Assembly: GCA_039105265.1 (NCBI GenBank)
Contig: JAPFFF010000513.1
Location: 1-21,033, forward strand
Reading direction: 5' to 3'
DNA: 21,033 nucleotides
Origin: Tritrichomonas musculus
Taxonomy: Eukaryota; Parabasalia; Tritrichomonadida; Tritrichomonadidae
This document shows, in pieces, positions 1-9,014 of the stretch; the stretch's first letter is position 1; each line of letters starts with the position of its first letter. A model generated the notes under the pieces. That model ran no database searches, was not told the DNA's origin, and was given only the letters and a program-made list of their open reading frames with translations. The translations under genes were made by a program, and so were the position numbers.

Positions 1-2
1 TA

Positions 3-1793
3 CCAGAAGACAAACAAAAAACGATTAATATTAGTCCAATAGTATTAAGATTCATCGGCGCTACATGGGATAATATAACAAAATTTCCTCAAGGAAGACG
101 TTATGATGGACTTCACGAATTCTTTGCACTGTTAAGCATGATGAGTCCACATTACTTCAATATTTTAAATACCAATTTATTGTTTCCAACATATAAAACT
201 GCTTCAACATATAGAAAGCAAGCTCTCGCTAATTTAGGAATACATGACGACATTTTTAATGGCGATATACAAAATATTTTGAATATCATGTCAAGGTTTT
301 TACCAAATAATTTTACTGGAAAAGGAGTTATCATGGTTGATGCTGCATATGTTACACCGTATGTCAAAGTAAACAAAAATGGTAGGATTGATGGCGTGCT
401 AAATCTCAAAGAGATCGATCCAGAATTAGCAGAAACATTTATTAATGATGACAACGAATTTTTAGAATTTATTAAATTAAATTATAACTCAGTGATACAA
501 GCAGAATTCGGTATGACATTTGCACCATTAAATCCAGAATTTAAACAGTTTCCAATTGCATGTATTCCGTCGACGTCAGGTAAGGCAACACAAGAGTTAC
601 GCGAAAAAATTGAATCGATCATATCACTCATGCCAAAAAACATAAGTATTATCGGATTAGGCACTGATGGTGACAACACTTATAGCATATATGCAAATAT
701 ATTCATCGACAAAATTATTGGTAACTTCGAAAGATTCCTAAGTCTTGGTGCTGTTGGTATAATTAAAATATTTGCAGTATTAATTCATTTTTCAGATCCA
801 TTGCACCTGACAAAAAGAGATCGTTACAGAAAATCCTCTCTTGAAGAATTCCTAGTTTCTCCATATGATTCTTATGAAACACGGTCTGCAGAAGATTTAA
901 AAACTATTGGAATTGCTCCTTACTTATTGGATAACAACAAAGGACGTAAAATGGAAGATGACCTCCCAAAAAAATTGTTTACTTTACAAACAATTCAAAA
1001 AATAATTGATGACGAAGACTTTTATTTACTTTTATCAATGCTTCCTTCTACACTCTTACTAGAGGCACTATTCAGGAATTCACTAAGTCGGCAAGAGACT
1101 ATTGACTATCTTTTACTTGGTGCAAGTATTGTATTGATTTATTATCTTATGCAACAATATGTCATTGAACACAACTTAAAGATCTATCGTGTGCAGCCCA
1201 ATACATATAAGAAAATGAGATGTTTCACAGATAATTGGTGTAAACAATACATATTTACTGCAATTGGAATTGCATCTCAAATAATCACTGAAGAAGCTAT
1301 TGATACAGGTGCATGCAGTTCACACTACCAAGAACACAATTTTGCAAATGTTCGGAGGCATAATAAAAAAGATGACAGCCACGTGAATTTCCAGAAATCA
1401 ATGAAATACATTCTATTGGAGCACGAATTGTACAAGAACATGCCTATTGAAGAAAAAGTTCCAGAATCACGAAGTGACAGTGGGAAGAAAATTTTTGACA
1501 ACACTCCAGTTGAAGAACGTCCAATAATTTACTATCTTCGGCAAGCATTGTACCTTTGGAAGAATGTTCAAATTGTAAGAAAAATGCCATTATTGAAGTT
1601 AATCGATCCAAAGCCAAGAAAAATGCCATTTCAAGAGTTAAGTGGGATTTTGGGGAATTTTTATGAAAAAAATCGACGTTCAATTTCTACCAAATCAACG
1701 GGCATGATAAAAACAGCTGGCTTGAACAACATGATATTTTGGAATGCTGATGAGCAGTTGAATAACTTGGTTAATGATGATGATTCTGAATAA
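3..1793 (+). CDS. Putative P-like DDE transposase, 5' end cut by window edge
   Basis: The reading frame is open from the first base. The first complete codon at position 3 is Pro63 of the 658-residue protein seen in the next units. The first in-window ATG at 138 is Met108 and is not the true start. The part present includes all candidate catalytic blocks: VDAAYV (D175), GTDGDN (D284/D286), DPLHLTK (327-333) and HYQEHNF (E506). The leucine zipper lies before the window. The remaining protein is identical to that of the complete copies. Confidence 0.8.
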   Translation, partial: PEDKQKTINISPIVLRFIGATWDNITKFPQGRRYDGLHEFFALLSMMSPHYFNILNTNLLFPTYKTASTYRKQALANLGIHDDIFNGDIQNILNIMSRFLPNNFTGKGVIMVDAAYVTPYVKVNKNGRIDGVLNLKEIDPELAETFINDDNEFLEFIKLNYNSVIQAEFGMTFAPLNPEFKQFPIACIPSTSGKATQELREKIESIISLMPKNISIIGLGTDGDNTYSIYANIFIDKIIGNFERFLSLGAVGIIKIFAVLIHFSDPLHLTKRDRYRKSSLEEFLVSPYDSYETRSAEDLKTIGIAPYLLDNNKGRKMEDDLPKKLFTLQTIQKIIDDEDFYLLLSMLPSTLLLEALFRNSLSRQETIDYLLLGASIVLIYYLMQQYVIEHNLKIYRVQPNTYKKMRCFTDNWCKQYIFTAIGIASQIITEEAIDTGACSSHYQEHNFANVRRHNKKDDSHVNFQKSMKYILLEHELYKNMPIEEKVPESRSDSGKKIFDNTPVEERPIIYYLRQALYLWKNVQIVRKMPLLKLIDPKPRKMPFQELSGILGNFYEKNRRSISTKSTGMIKTAGLNNMIFWNADEQLNNLVNDDDSE

Positions 1794-1870
1794 AAGATAA
1801 TTTTTTCATTTCACTTTTTATATATAGAAATATTTGAATATTTTATGATATGTCAAAAATTTTAAAAAAA

Positions 1871-1891
1871 TATAGAACATAGGAAACTCTC
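1871..1891 (-). repeat. Right TIR of copy 1
   Basis: These 21 bases are the exact reverse complement of the left TIR at 2817-2837. The outer end reads inward as gagagtttcctatg. The match continues inward for about 5 more bases after one mismatch, giving an imperfect TIR of about 27 bp. It lies 77 bp after the stop codon. The last four bases and the first four of the spacer form the palindrome TCTCGAGA at 1888-1895. Confidence 0.88.
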
Positions 1892-2816
1892 GAGATATGT
1901 CGATATGCTTCGAAATTAATAATATATACTCACCATAGACAGTTATTGATGATTTCAGATTTTAAGCGAAATCGCGGCGGAGAGTCTTTCAAAAAGTTGT
2001 GATTTTCATAACGAGTCTCCAGACGTAAATGTAAAAATGTTTCAAAATTTATGGTATTATAAGAATATATATTGCAAGCATCTTAATATATATCAATTGT
2101 TATATTTTTATTAGCTTCGCTTTGCATCGAGTTATTTATAAAATATATTTCAAAAATTTGATTTCTGTATTTTTGCATTAAATGTCAGAAAAAAAAATAG
2201 GTGTACCTACATAATCAGTATAACAATAATTGCATTACTGTATTGTATATGATTATAAAATTATAGGATTGTATGTTTATTGTATATAGAGTAATAACCA
2301 AAAACTCCTATCCGTGAAGAATGAGATTTTTTATATTAAGATAAAAATACAAAAAAACTCGTTACTAACAATATCGGCCAAAATTCAATATTTTTACCCA
2401 AAAATTGGTTATTTTTCTTATTATGATGTTAAAAACACGATTAAGCAAAAAAATTGCGCATTATAAGTATATATCCCGAGATAAAGCGATTTACACTATT
2501 TTTAGCCGATTTTACGATTTTTTTTGGAAAAAACGATTCCAGAACAGAGCCAACGAATGACCGGTATATTACATTTATCTTAAATAGTAGTATATATTGC
2601 ATTATATATTATATTAAATTTTTAGAAAAATCGTCCGCCAAATTTTCGAGAAAAATCAATTACAAAATTATACTACATTTGAATAGAAATTCCTCTCAAT
2701 TTTGGCAACTTTCTTTAATCATATCTCAGTATATACGCAAAATTGGGAAAATGTTTTCTATTAAAATATTCTTATAATATGATATACTTTATTATATATT
2801 AATTTCAAAAGATTAT
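1892..2816. other. 925-bp AT-rich spacer between elements
   Basis: This stretch separates the right TIR of one element from the left TIR of the next. It is very AT-rich, with one small GC-rich patch near 1966-1985 (gcgaaatcgcggcgg). I see no gene, RNA gene or recognisable second transposon. The only longish open frame (2454-2777) lacks an ATG start except near its very end. Outside the TIRs, gaaattaat at 1912-1920 is mirrored by attaatttc at 2798-2806, a 9-bp inverted match that may be chance in such AT-rich DNA. The spacer is probably host flanking DNA that was co-amplified with the transposon. Confidence 0.7.
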
Positions 2817-2837
2817 GAGAGTTTCCTATGTTCTATA
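2817..2837 (+). repeat. Left TIR of copy 2
   Basis: These 21 bases begin gagagtttcctatg and pair perfectly with the reverse complement of 4970-4990. The same left TIR recurs at 5916, 9015, 12114, 15213 and 18312. It faces away from the right TIR of the preceding element across the 925-bp spacer. Confidence 0.9.
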
Positions 2838-2902
2838 ATTTTTCGTGGTCATGCTTTTTTTTCCTTTCAAATTTAAAAACCTCTGAAATTTTCAATATAG
2901 AA

Positions 2903-2908
2903 TCATTT
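2903..2908 (+). promoter_or_regulatory. Trichomonad-type initiator (Inr), TCATTT
   Basis: TCATTT fits the Trichomonas vaginalis initiator consensus TCA(+1)Py(T/A). The A at 2905 would be the transcription start, 11 nt before the ATG at 2916, within the very short leaders usual in that lineage. The same site lies before the other full ORFs at 6002, 9101, 12200, 15299 and 18398. It lies inside the transposon, so each element would carry its own core promoter. The motif is short and AT-rich, so its identity rests on position. Confidence 0.55.
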
Positions 2909-2915
2909 TTTTTTA

Positions 2916-4892
2916 ATGGCGCCTAAGCGAAATCCATCATGGTTTACTCCCGAAACAGGAGCAAAAGCAAGATCTCAGCAAACTTACGAAAAGCTCTTAG
3001 AAGACAATCAAAGATTACAAGGTGAAAATGAAAGGTTAATTTTGGAGAATACAAGGCTAAAAAGACAAATAGCAGACTTACAGAAAATTAAATTGAATAT
3101 ACCAGAAGACAAACAAAAAACGATTAATATTAGTCCAATAGTATTAAGATTCATCGGCGCTACATGGGATAATATAACAAAATTTCCTCAAGGAAGACGT
3201 TATGATGGACTTCACGAATTCTTTGCACTGTTAAGCATGATGAGTCCACATTACTTCAATATTTTAAATACCAATTTATTGTTTCCAACATATAAAACTG
3301 CTTCAACATATAGAAAGCAAGCTCTCGCTAATTTAGGAATACATGACGACATTTTTAATGGCGATATACAAAATATTTTGAATATCATGTCAAGGTTTTT
3401 ACCAAATAATTTTACTGGAAAAGGAGTTATCATGGTTGATGCTGCATATGTTACACCGTATGTCAAAGTAAACAAAAATGGTAGGATTGATGGCGTGCTA
3501 AATCTCAAAGAGATCGATCCAGAATTAGCAGAAACATTTATTAATGATGACAACGAATTTTTAGAATTTATTAAATTAAATTATAACTCAGTGATACAAG
3601 CAGAATTCGGTATGACATTTGCACCATTAAATCCAGAATTTAAACAGTTTCCAATTGCATGTATTCCGTCGACGTCAGGTAAGGCAACACAAGAGTTACG
3701 CGAAAAAATTGAATCGATCATATCACTCATGCCAAAAAACATAAGTATTATCGGATTAGGCACTGATGGTGACAACACTTATAGCATATATGCAAATATA
3801 TTCATCGACAAAATTATTGGTAACTTCGAAAGATTCCTAAGTCTTGGTGCTGTTGGTATAATTAAAATATTTGCAGTATTAATTCATTTTTCAGATCCAT
3901 TGCACCTGACAAAAAGAGATCGTTACAGAAAATCCTCTCTTGAAGAATTCCTAGTTTCTCCATATGATTCTTATGAAACACGGTCTGCAGAAGATTTAAA
4001 AACTATTGGAATTGCTCCTTACTTATTGGATAACAACAAAGGACGTAAAATGGAAGATGACCTCCCAAAAAAATTGTTTACTTTACAAACAATTCAAAAA
4101 ATAATTGATGACGAAGACTTTTATTTACTTTTATCAATGCTTCCTTCTACACTCTTACTAGAGGCACTATTCAGGAATTCACTAAGTCGGCAAGAGACTA
4201 TTGACTATCTTTTACTTGGTGCAAGTATTGTATTGATTTATTATCTTATGCAACAATATGTCATTGAACACAACTTAAAGATCTATCGTGTGCAGCCCAA
4301 TACATATAAGAAAATGAGATGTTTCACAGATAATTGGTGTAAACAATACATATTTACTGCAATTGGAATTGCATCTCAAATAATCACTGAAGAAGCTATT
4401 GATACAGGTGCATGCAGTTCACACTACCAAGAACACAATTTTGCAAATGTTCGGAGGCATAATAAAAAAGATGACAGCCACGTGAATTTCCAGAAATCAA
4501 TGAAATACATTCTATTGGAGCACGAATTGTACAAGAACATGCCTATTGAAGAAAAAGTTCCAGAATCACGAAGTGACAGTGGGAAGAAAATTTTTGACAA
4601 CACTCCAGTTGAAGAACGTCCAATAATTTACTATCTTCGGCAAGCATTGTACCTTTGGAAGAATGTTCAAATTGTAAGAAAAATGCCATTATTGAAGTTA
4701 ATCGATCCAAAGCCAAGAAAAATGCCATTTCAAGAGTTAAGTGGGATTTTGGGGAATTTTTATGAAAAAAATCGACGTTCAATTTCTACCAAATCAACGG
4801 GCATGATAAAAACAGCTGGCTTGAACAACATGATATTTTGGAATGCTGATGAGCAGTTGAATAACTTGGTTAATGATGATGATTCTGAATAA
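2916..4892 (+). CDS. Putative P-like DDE transposase, 658 aa
   Basis: This is the only gene of the element and is probably the enzyme that binds the TIRs and cuts and joins the transposon in the nucleus. Residues 1-20 are mildly basic. Residues 24-58 form a leucine zipper with Leu at 27, 34, 41, 48 and 55 and Asn at 31, 38 and 45, suggesting a dimer. Residues about 90-140 (SPHYFNIL, then LFPTYKTASTYRK) recall the region ahead of the catalytic core in P-like transposases. Candidate catalytic acids are D175 (VDAAYV), D284 or D286 (GTDGDN) and E506 (HYQEHNFANVRR). DPLHLTKRDRYR at 327-338 resembles the DPPHLLK block of P elements. A long, mostly helical stretch separates it from E506, like the insertion domain of P and hAT enzymes. 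No THAP zinc finger is visible. The C-terminus has two RKMP motifs (588 and 601) and an acidic tail. The start is chosen because an Inr-like site lies 11 nt upstream and the zipper needs it. Confidence 0.8.
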   Translation: MAPKRNPSWFTPETGAKARSQQTYEKLLEDNQRLQGENERLILENTRLKRQIADLQKIKLNIPEDKQKTINISPIVLRFIGATWDNITKFPQGRRYDGLHEFFALLSMMSPHYFNILNTNLLFPTYKTASTYRKQALANLGIHDDIFNGDIQNILNIMSRFLPNNFTGKGVIMVDAAYVTPYVKVNKNGRIDGVLNLKEIDPELAETFINDDNEFLEFIKLNYNSVIQAEFGMTFAPLNPEFKQFPIACIPSTSGKATQELREKIESIISLMPKNISIIGLGTDGDNTYSIYANIFIDKIIGNFERFLSLGAVGIIKIFAVLIHFSDPLHLTKRDRYRKSSLEEFLVSPYDSYETRSAEDLKTIGIAPYLLDNNKGRKMEDDLPKKLFTLQTIQKIIDDEDFYLLLSMLPSTLLLEALFRNSLSRQETIDYLLLGASIVLIYYLMQQYVIEHNLKIYRVQPNTYKKMRCFTDNWCKQYIFTAIGIASQIITEEAIDTGACSSHYQEHNFANVRRHNKKDDSHVNFQKSMKYILLEHELYKNMPIEEKVPESRSDSGKKIFDNTPVEERPIIYYLRQALYLWKNVQIVRKMPLLKLIDPKPRKMPFQELSGILGNFYEKNRRSISTKSTGMIKTAGLNNMIFWNADEQLNNLVNDDDSE

Positions 4893-4893
4893 A
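4890..4893 (+). terminator. Polyadenylation signal TAAA overlapping the stop codon
   Basis: The TAA stop is followed by A, giving the TAAA tetranucleotide that serves as the polyadenylation signal in Trichomonas vaginalis, where it often includes the stop codon. The same TAAA ends the other ORFs at 1791, 7989, 11088, 14187, 17286 and 20385. With the Inr it supports a trichomonad origin, although a 4-base AT motif is weak evidence alone. Confidence 0.5.
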
Positions 4894-4969
4894 AGATAAT
4901 TTTTTCATTTCACTTTTTATATATAGAAATATTTGAATATTTTATGATATGTCAAAAATTTTAAAAAAA

Positions 4970-4990
4970 TATAGAACATAGGAAACTCTC
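4970..4990 (-). repeat. Right TIR of copy 2
   Basis: This is the exact 21-bp inverted partner of 2817-2837 and marks the right end of the first complete element. The same right TIR recurs at 8069, 11168, 14267, 17366 and 20465. Confidence 0.9.
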
Positions 4991-5915
4991 GAGATATGTC
5001 GATATGCTTCGAAATTAATAATATATACTCACCATAGACAGTTATTGATGATTTCAGATTTTAAGCGAAATCGCGGCGGAGAGTCTTTCAAAAAGTTGTG
5101 ATTTTCATAACGAGTCTCCAGACGTAAATGTAAAAATGTTTCAAAATTTATGGTATTATAAGAATATATATTGCAAGCATCTTAATATATATCAATTGTT
5201 ATATTTTTATTAGCTTCGCTTTGCATCGAGTTATTTATAAAATATATTTCAAAAATTTGATTTCTGTATTTTTGCATTAAATGTCAGAAAAAAAAATAGG
5301 TGTACCTACATAATCAGTATAACAATAATTGCATTACTGTATTGTATATGATTATAAAATTATAGGATTGTATGTTTATTGTATATAGAGTAATAACCAA
5401 AAACTCCTATCCGTGAAGAATGAGATTTTTTATATTAAGATAAAAATACAAAAAAACTCGTTACTAACAATATCGGCCAAAATTCAATATTTTTACCCAA
5501 AAATTGGTTATTTTTCTTATTATGATGTTAAAAACACGATTAAGCAAAAAAATTGCGCATTATAAGTATATATCCCGAGATAAAGCGATTTACACTATTT
5601 TTAGCCGATTTTACGATTTTTTTTGGAAAAAACGATTCCAGAACAGAGCCAACGAATGACCGGTATATTACATTTATCTTAAATAGTAGTATATATTGCA
5701 TTATATATTATATTAAATTTTTAGAAAAATCGTCCGCCAAATTTTCGAGAAAAATCAATTACAAAATTATACTACATTTGAATAGAAATTCCTCTCAATT
5801 TTGGCAACTTTCTTTAATCATATCTCAGTATATACGCAAAATTGGGAAAATGTTTTCTATTAAAATATTCTTATAATATGATATACTTTATTATATATTA
5901 ATTTCAAAAGATTAT
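4991..5915. other. Spacer 2, 925 bp, no gene seen
   Basis: It has the same length as spacer 1 and reads the same where compared, including the run of nine A followed by taggtgtaccta that is lost from the last spacer. I see no coding or RNA gene. Confidence 0.7.
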
Positions 5916-8089
5916 GAGAGTTTCCTATGTTCTATAATTTTTCGTGGTCATGCTTTTTTTTCCTTTCAAATTTAAAAACCTCTGAAATTTTCAATATAGA
6001 ATCATTTTTTTTTAATGGCGCCTAAGCGAAATCCATCATGGTTTACTCCCGAAACAGGAGCAAAAGCAAGATCTCAGCAAACTTACGAAAAGCTCTTAGA
6101 AGACAATCAAAGATTACAAGGTGAAAATGAAAGGTTAATTTTGGAGAATACAAGGCTAAAAAGACAAATAGCAGACTTACAGAAAATTAAATTGAATATA
6201 CCAGAAGACAAACAAAAAACGATTAATATTAGTCCAATAGTATTAAGATTCATCGGCGCTACATGGGATAATATAACAAAATTTCCTCAAGGAAGACGTT
6301 ATGATGGACTTCACGAATTCTTTGCACTGTTAAGCATGATGAGTCCACATTACTTCAATATTTTAAATACCAATTTATTGTTTCCAACATATAAAACTGC
6401 TTCAACATATAGAAAGCAAGCTCTCGCTAATTTAGGAATACATGACGACATTTTTAATGGCGATATACAAAATATTTTGAATATCATGTCAAGGTTTTTA
6501 CCAAATAATTTTACTGGAAAAGGAGTTATCATGGTTGATGCTGCATATGTTACACCGTATGTCAAAGTAAACAAAAATGGTAGGATTGATGGCGTGCTAA
6601 ATCTCAAAGAGATCGATCCAGAATTAGCAGAAACATTTATTAATGATGACAACGAATTTTTAGAATTTATTAAATTAAATTATAACTCAGTGATACAAGC
6701 AGAATTCGGTATGACATTTGCACCATTAAATCCAGAATTTAAACAGTTTCCAATTGCATGTATTCCGTCGACGTCAGGTAAGGCAACACAAGAGTTACGC
6801 GAAAAAATTGAATCGATCATATCACTCATGCCAAAAAACATAAGTATTATCGGATTAGGCACTGATGGTGACAACACTTATAGCATATATGCAAATATAT
6901 TCATCGACAAAATTATTGGTAACTTCGAAAGATTCCTAAGTCTTGGTGCTGTTGGTATAATTAAAATATTTGCAGTATTAATTCATTTTTCAGATCCATT
7001 GCACCTGACAAAAAGAGATCGTTACAGAAAATCCTCTCTTGAAGAATTCCTAGTTTCTCCATATGATTCTTATGAAACACGGTCTGCAGAAGATTTAAAA
7101 ACTATTGGAATTGCTCCTTACTTATTGGATAACAACAAAGGACGTAAAATGGAAGATGACCTCCCAAAAAAATTGTTTACTTTACAAACAATTCAAAAAA
7201 TAATTGATGACGAAGACTTTTATTTACTTTTATCAATGCTTCCTTCTACACTCTTACTAGAGGCACTATTCAGGAATTCACTAAGTCGGCAAGAGACTAT
7301 TGACTATCTTTTACTTGGTGCAAGTATTGTATTGATTTATTATCTTATGCAACAATATGTCATTGAACACAACTTAAAGATCTATCGTGTGCAGCCCAAT
7401 ACATATAAGAAAATGAGATGTTTCACAGATAATTGGTGTAAACAATACATATTTACTGCAATTGGAATTGCATCTCAAATAATCACTGAAGAAGCTATTG
7501 ATACAGGTGCATGCAGTTCACACTACCAAGAACACAATTTTGCAAATGTTCGGAGGCATAATAAAAAAGATGACAGCCACGTGAATTTCCAGAAATCAAT
7601 GAAATACATTCTATTGGAGCACGAATTGTACAAGAACATGCCTATTGAAGAAAAAGTTCCAGAATCACGAAGTGACAGTGGGAAGAAAATTTTTGACAAC
7701 ACTCCAGTTGAAGAACGTCCAATAATTTACTATCTTCGGCAAGCATTGTACCTTTGGAAGAATGTTCAAATTGTAAGAAAAATGCCATTATTGAAGTTAA
7801 TCGATCCAAAGCCAAGAAAAATGCCATTTCAAGAGTTAAGTGGGATTTTGGGGAATTTTTATGAAAAAAATCGACGTTCAATTTCTACCAAATCAACGGG
7901 CATGATAAAAACAGCTGGCTTGAACAACATGATATTTTGGAATGCTGATGAGCAGTTGAATAACTTGGTTAATGATGATGATTCTGAATAAAAGATAATT
8001 TTTTCATTTCACTTTTTATATATAGAAATATTTGAATATTTTATGATATGTCAAAAATTTTAAAAAAATATAGAACATAGGAAACTCTC
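5916..8089 (+). mobile_element. P-like TIR DNA transposon, copy 3 (complete)
   Basis: A complete 2,174-bp element with TIRs at 5916-5936 and 8069-8089 and an intact transposase ORF. Its immediate flanks are the same as those of the other copies, so the flanking DNA was copied with the element. That argues against independent insertions. Confidence 0.87.
6015..7991 (+). CDS. Putative P-like DDE transposase, 658 aa (copy 3)
   Basis: The protein is identical to the one at 2916-4892: zipper at 24-58, candidate acids D175, D284/D286 and E506, and the DPLHLTK block at 327-333. The frame is intact, with the Inr-like site at 6002 and TAAA at the stop. Nothing distinguishes this copy from its neighbours, so any expression would be of one protein from several loci. 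Confidence 0.8.
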   Translation: MAPKRNPSWFTPETGAKARSQQTYEKLLEDNQRLQGENERLILENTRLKRQIADLQKIKLNIPEDKQKTINISPIVLRFIGATWDNITKFPQGRRYDGLHEFFALLSMMSPHYFNILNTNLLFPTYKTASTYRKQALANLGIHDDIFNGDIQNILNIMSRFLPNNFTGKGVIMVDAAYVTPYVKVNKNGRIDGVLNLKEIDPELAETFINDDNEFLEFIKLNYNSVIQAEFGMTFAPLNPEFKQFPIACIPSTSGKATQELREKIESIISLMPKNISIIGLGTDGDNTYSIYANIFIDKIIGNFERFLSLGAVGIIKIFAVLIHFSDPLHLTKRDRYRKSSLEEFLVSPYDSYETRSAEDLKTIGIAPYLLDNNKGRKMEDDLPKKLFTLQTIQKIIDDEDFYLLLSMLPSTLLLEALFRNSLSRQETIDYLLLGASIVLIYYLMQQYVIEHNLKIYRVQPNTYKKMRCFTDNWCKQYIFTAIGIASQIITEEAIDTGACSSHYQEHNFANVRRHNKKDDSHVNFQKSMKYILLEHELYKNMPIEEKVPESRSDSGKKIFDNTPVEERPIIYYLRQALYLWKNVQIVRKMPLLKLIDPKPRKMPFQELSGILGNFYEKNRRSISTKSTGMIKTAGLNNMIFWNADEQLNNLVNDDDSE

Positions 8090-9014
8090 GAGATATGTCG
8101 ATATGCTTCGAAATTAATAATATATACTCACCATAGACAGTTATTGATGATTTCAGATTTTAAGCGAAATCGCGGCGGAGAGTCTTTCAAAAAGTTGTGA
8201 TTTTCATAACGAGTCTCCAGACGTAAATGTAAAAATGTTTCAAAATTTATGGTATTATAAGAATATATATTGCAAGCATCTTAATATATATCAATTGTTA
8301 TATTTTTATTAGCTTCGCTTTGCATCGAGTTATTTATAAAATATATTTCAAAAATTTGATTTCTGTATTTTTGCATTAAATGTCAGAAAAAAAAATAGGT
8401 GTACCTACATAATCAGTATAACAATAATTGCATTACTGTATTGTATATGATTATAAAATTATAGGATTGTATGTTTATTGTATATAGAGTAATAACCAAA
8501 AACTCCTATCCGTGAAGAATGAGATTTTTTATATTAAGATAAAAATACAAAAAAACTCGTTACTAACAATATCGGCCAAAATTCAATATTTTTACCCAAA
8601 AATTGGTTATTTTTCTTATTATGATGTTAAAAACACGATTAAGCAAAAAAATTGCGCATTATAAGTATATATCCCGAGATAAAGCGATTTACACTATTTT
8701 TAGCCGATTTTACGATTTTTTTTGGAAAAAACGATTCCAGAACAGAGCCAACGAATGACCGGTATATTACATTTATCTTAAATAGTAGTATATATTGCAT
8801 TATATATTATATTAAATTTTTAGAAAAATCGTCCGCCAAATTTTCGAGAAAAATCAATTACAAAATTATACTACATTTGAATAGAAATTCCTCTCAATTT
8901 TGGCAACTTTCTTTAATCATATCTCAGTATATACGCAAAATTGGGAAAATGTTTTCTATTAAAATATTCTTATAATATGATATACTTTATTATATATTAA
9001 TTTCAAAAGATTAT
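8090..9014. other. Spacer 3, 925 bp, no gene seen
   Basis: It matches spacers 1 and 2 in length and in every stretch compared. No gene, tRNA-like fold or other element was recognised. Confidence 0.7.

Larger units (their letters stand above)
1..1891 (+). mobile_element. P-like TIR DNA transposon, copy 1 (left part outside window)
   Basis: This is the 3' 1,891 bp of the same element that is complete at 2817-4990. It holds the transposase from residue 63 onward, the trailer, and the right TIR at 1871-1891. The left end is missing only because the window begins inside the element. What remains matches the other copies, so there is no sign of damage. Confidence 0.85.
2817..4990 (+). mobile_element. 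P-like TIR DNA transposon, copy 2 (complete)
   Basis: This is the first complete element, 2,174 bp long. It is bounded by perfect 21-bp TIRs at 2817-2837 and 4970-4990 and carries one transposase ORF (2916-4892). The noncoding margins are almost symmetrical: 78 bp from the left TIR to the ATG and 77 bp from the stop to the right TIR. This is the compact layout of an autonomous cut-and-paste transposon. No clean target-site duplication flanks it. The 8 bases outside the left end (aagattat) and right end (gagatatg) agree at only 4 of 8 positions (central AGAT). The P superfamily assignment rests on the protein and is tentative; the TIR transposon call is firm. Confidence 0.87.

Noticed and set aside
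152-1683. Minus-strand open frames of 65-100 codons inside each transposase
   Set aside because: They lie wholly within the transposase in another frame, have no promoter-like site, and resemble no known protein. They are shadows of the real gene.
2364-2369. ACTAAC in the spacer, like the trichomonad intron branch site
   Set aside because: The usual ACACAG does not follow and no GTATGT donor fits. The transposase frame is open without splicing.
2454-2777. 107-codon open frame in the spacer, repeated in later units
   Set aside because: It begins at TTG, its only ATG lies eight codons from the end, and the sequence is low-complexity AT-rich DNA. It is unlikely to be a eukaryotic gene.
1912-2806. 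Longer TIRs reaching into the spacer through gaaattaat/attaatttc
   Set aside because: The 9-bp matches lie at unequal distances from the TIRs (20 and 10 bp) in AT-rich DNA, so chance is a sufficient explanation.
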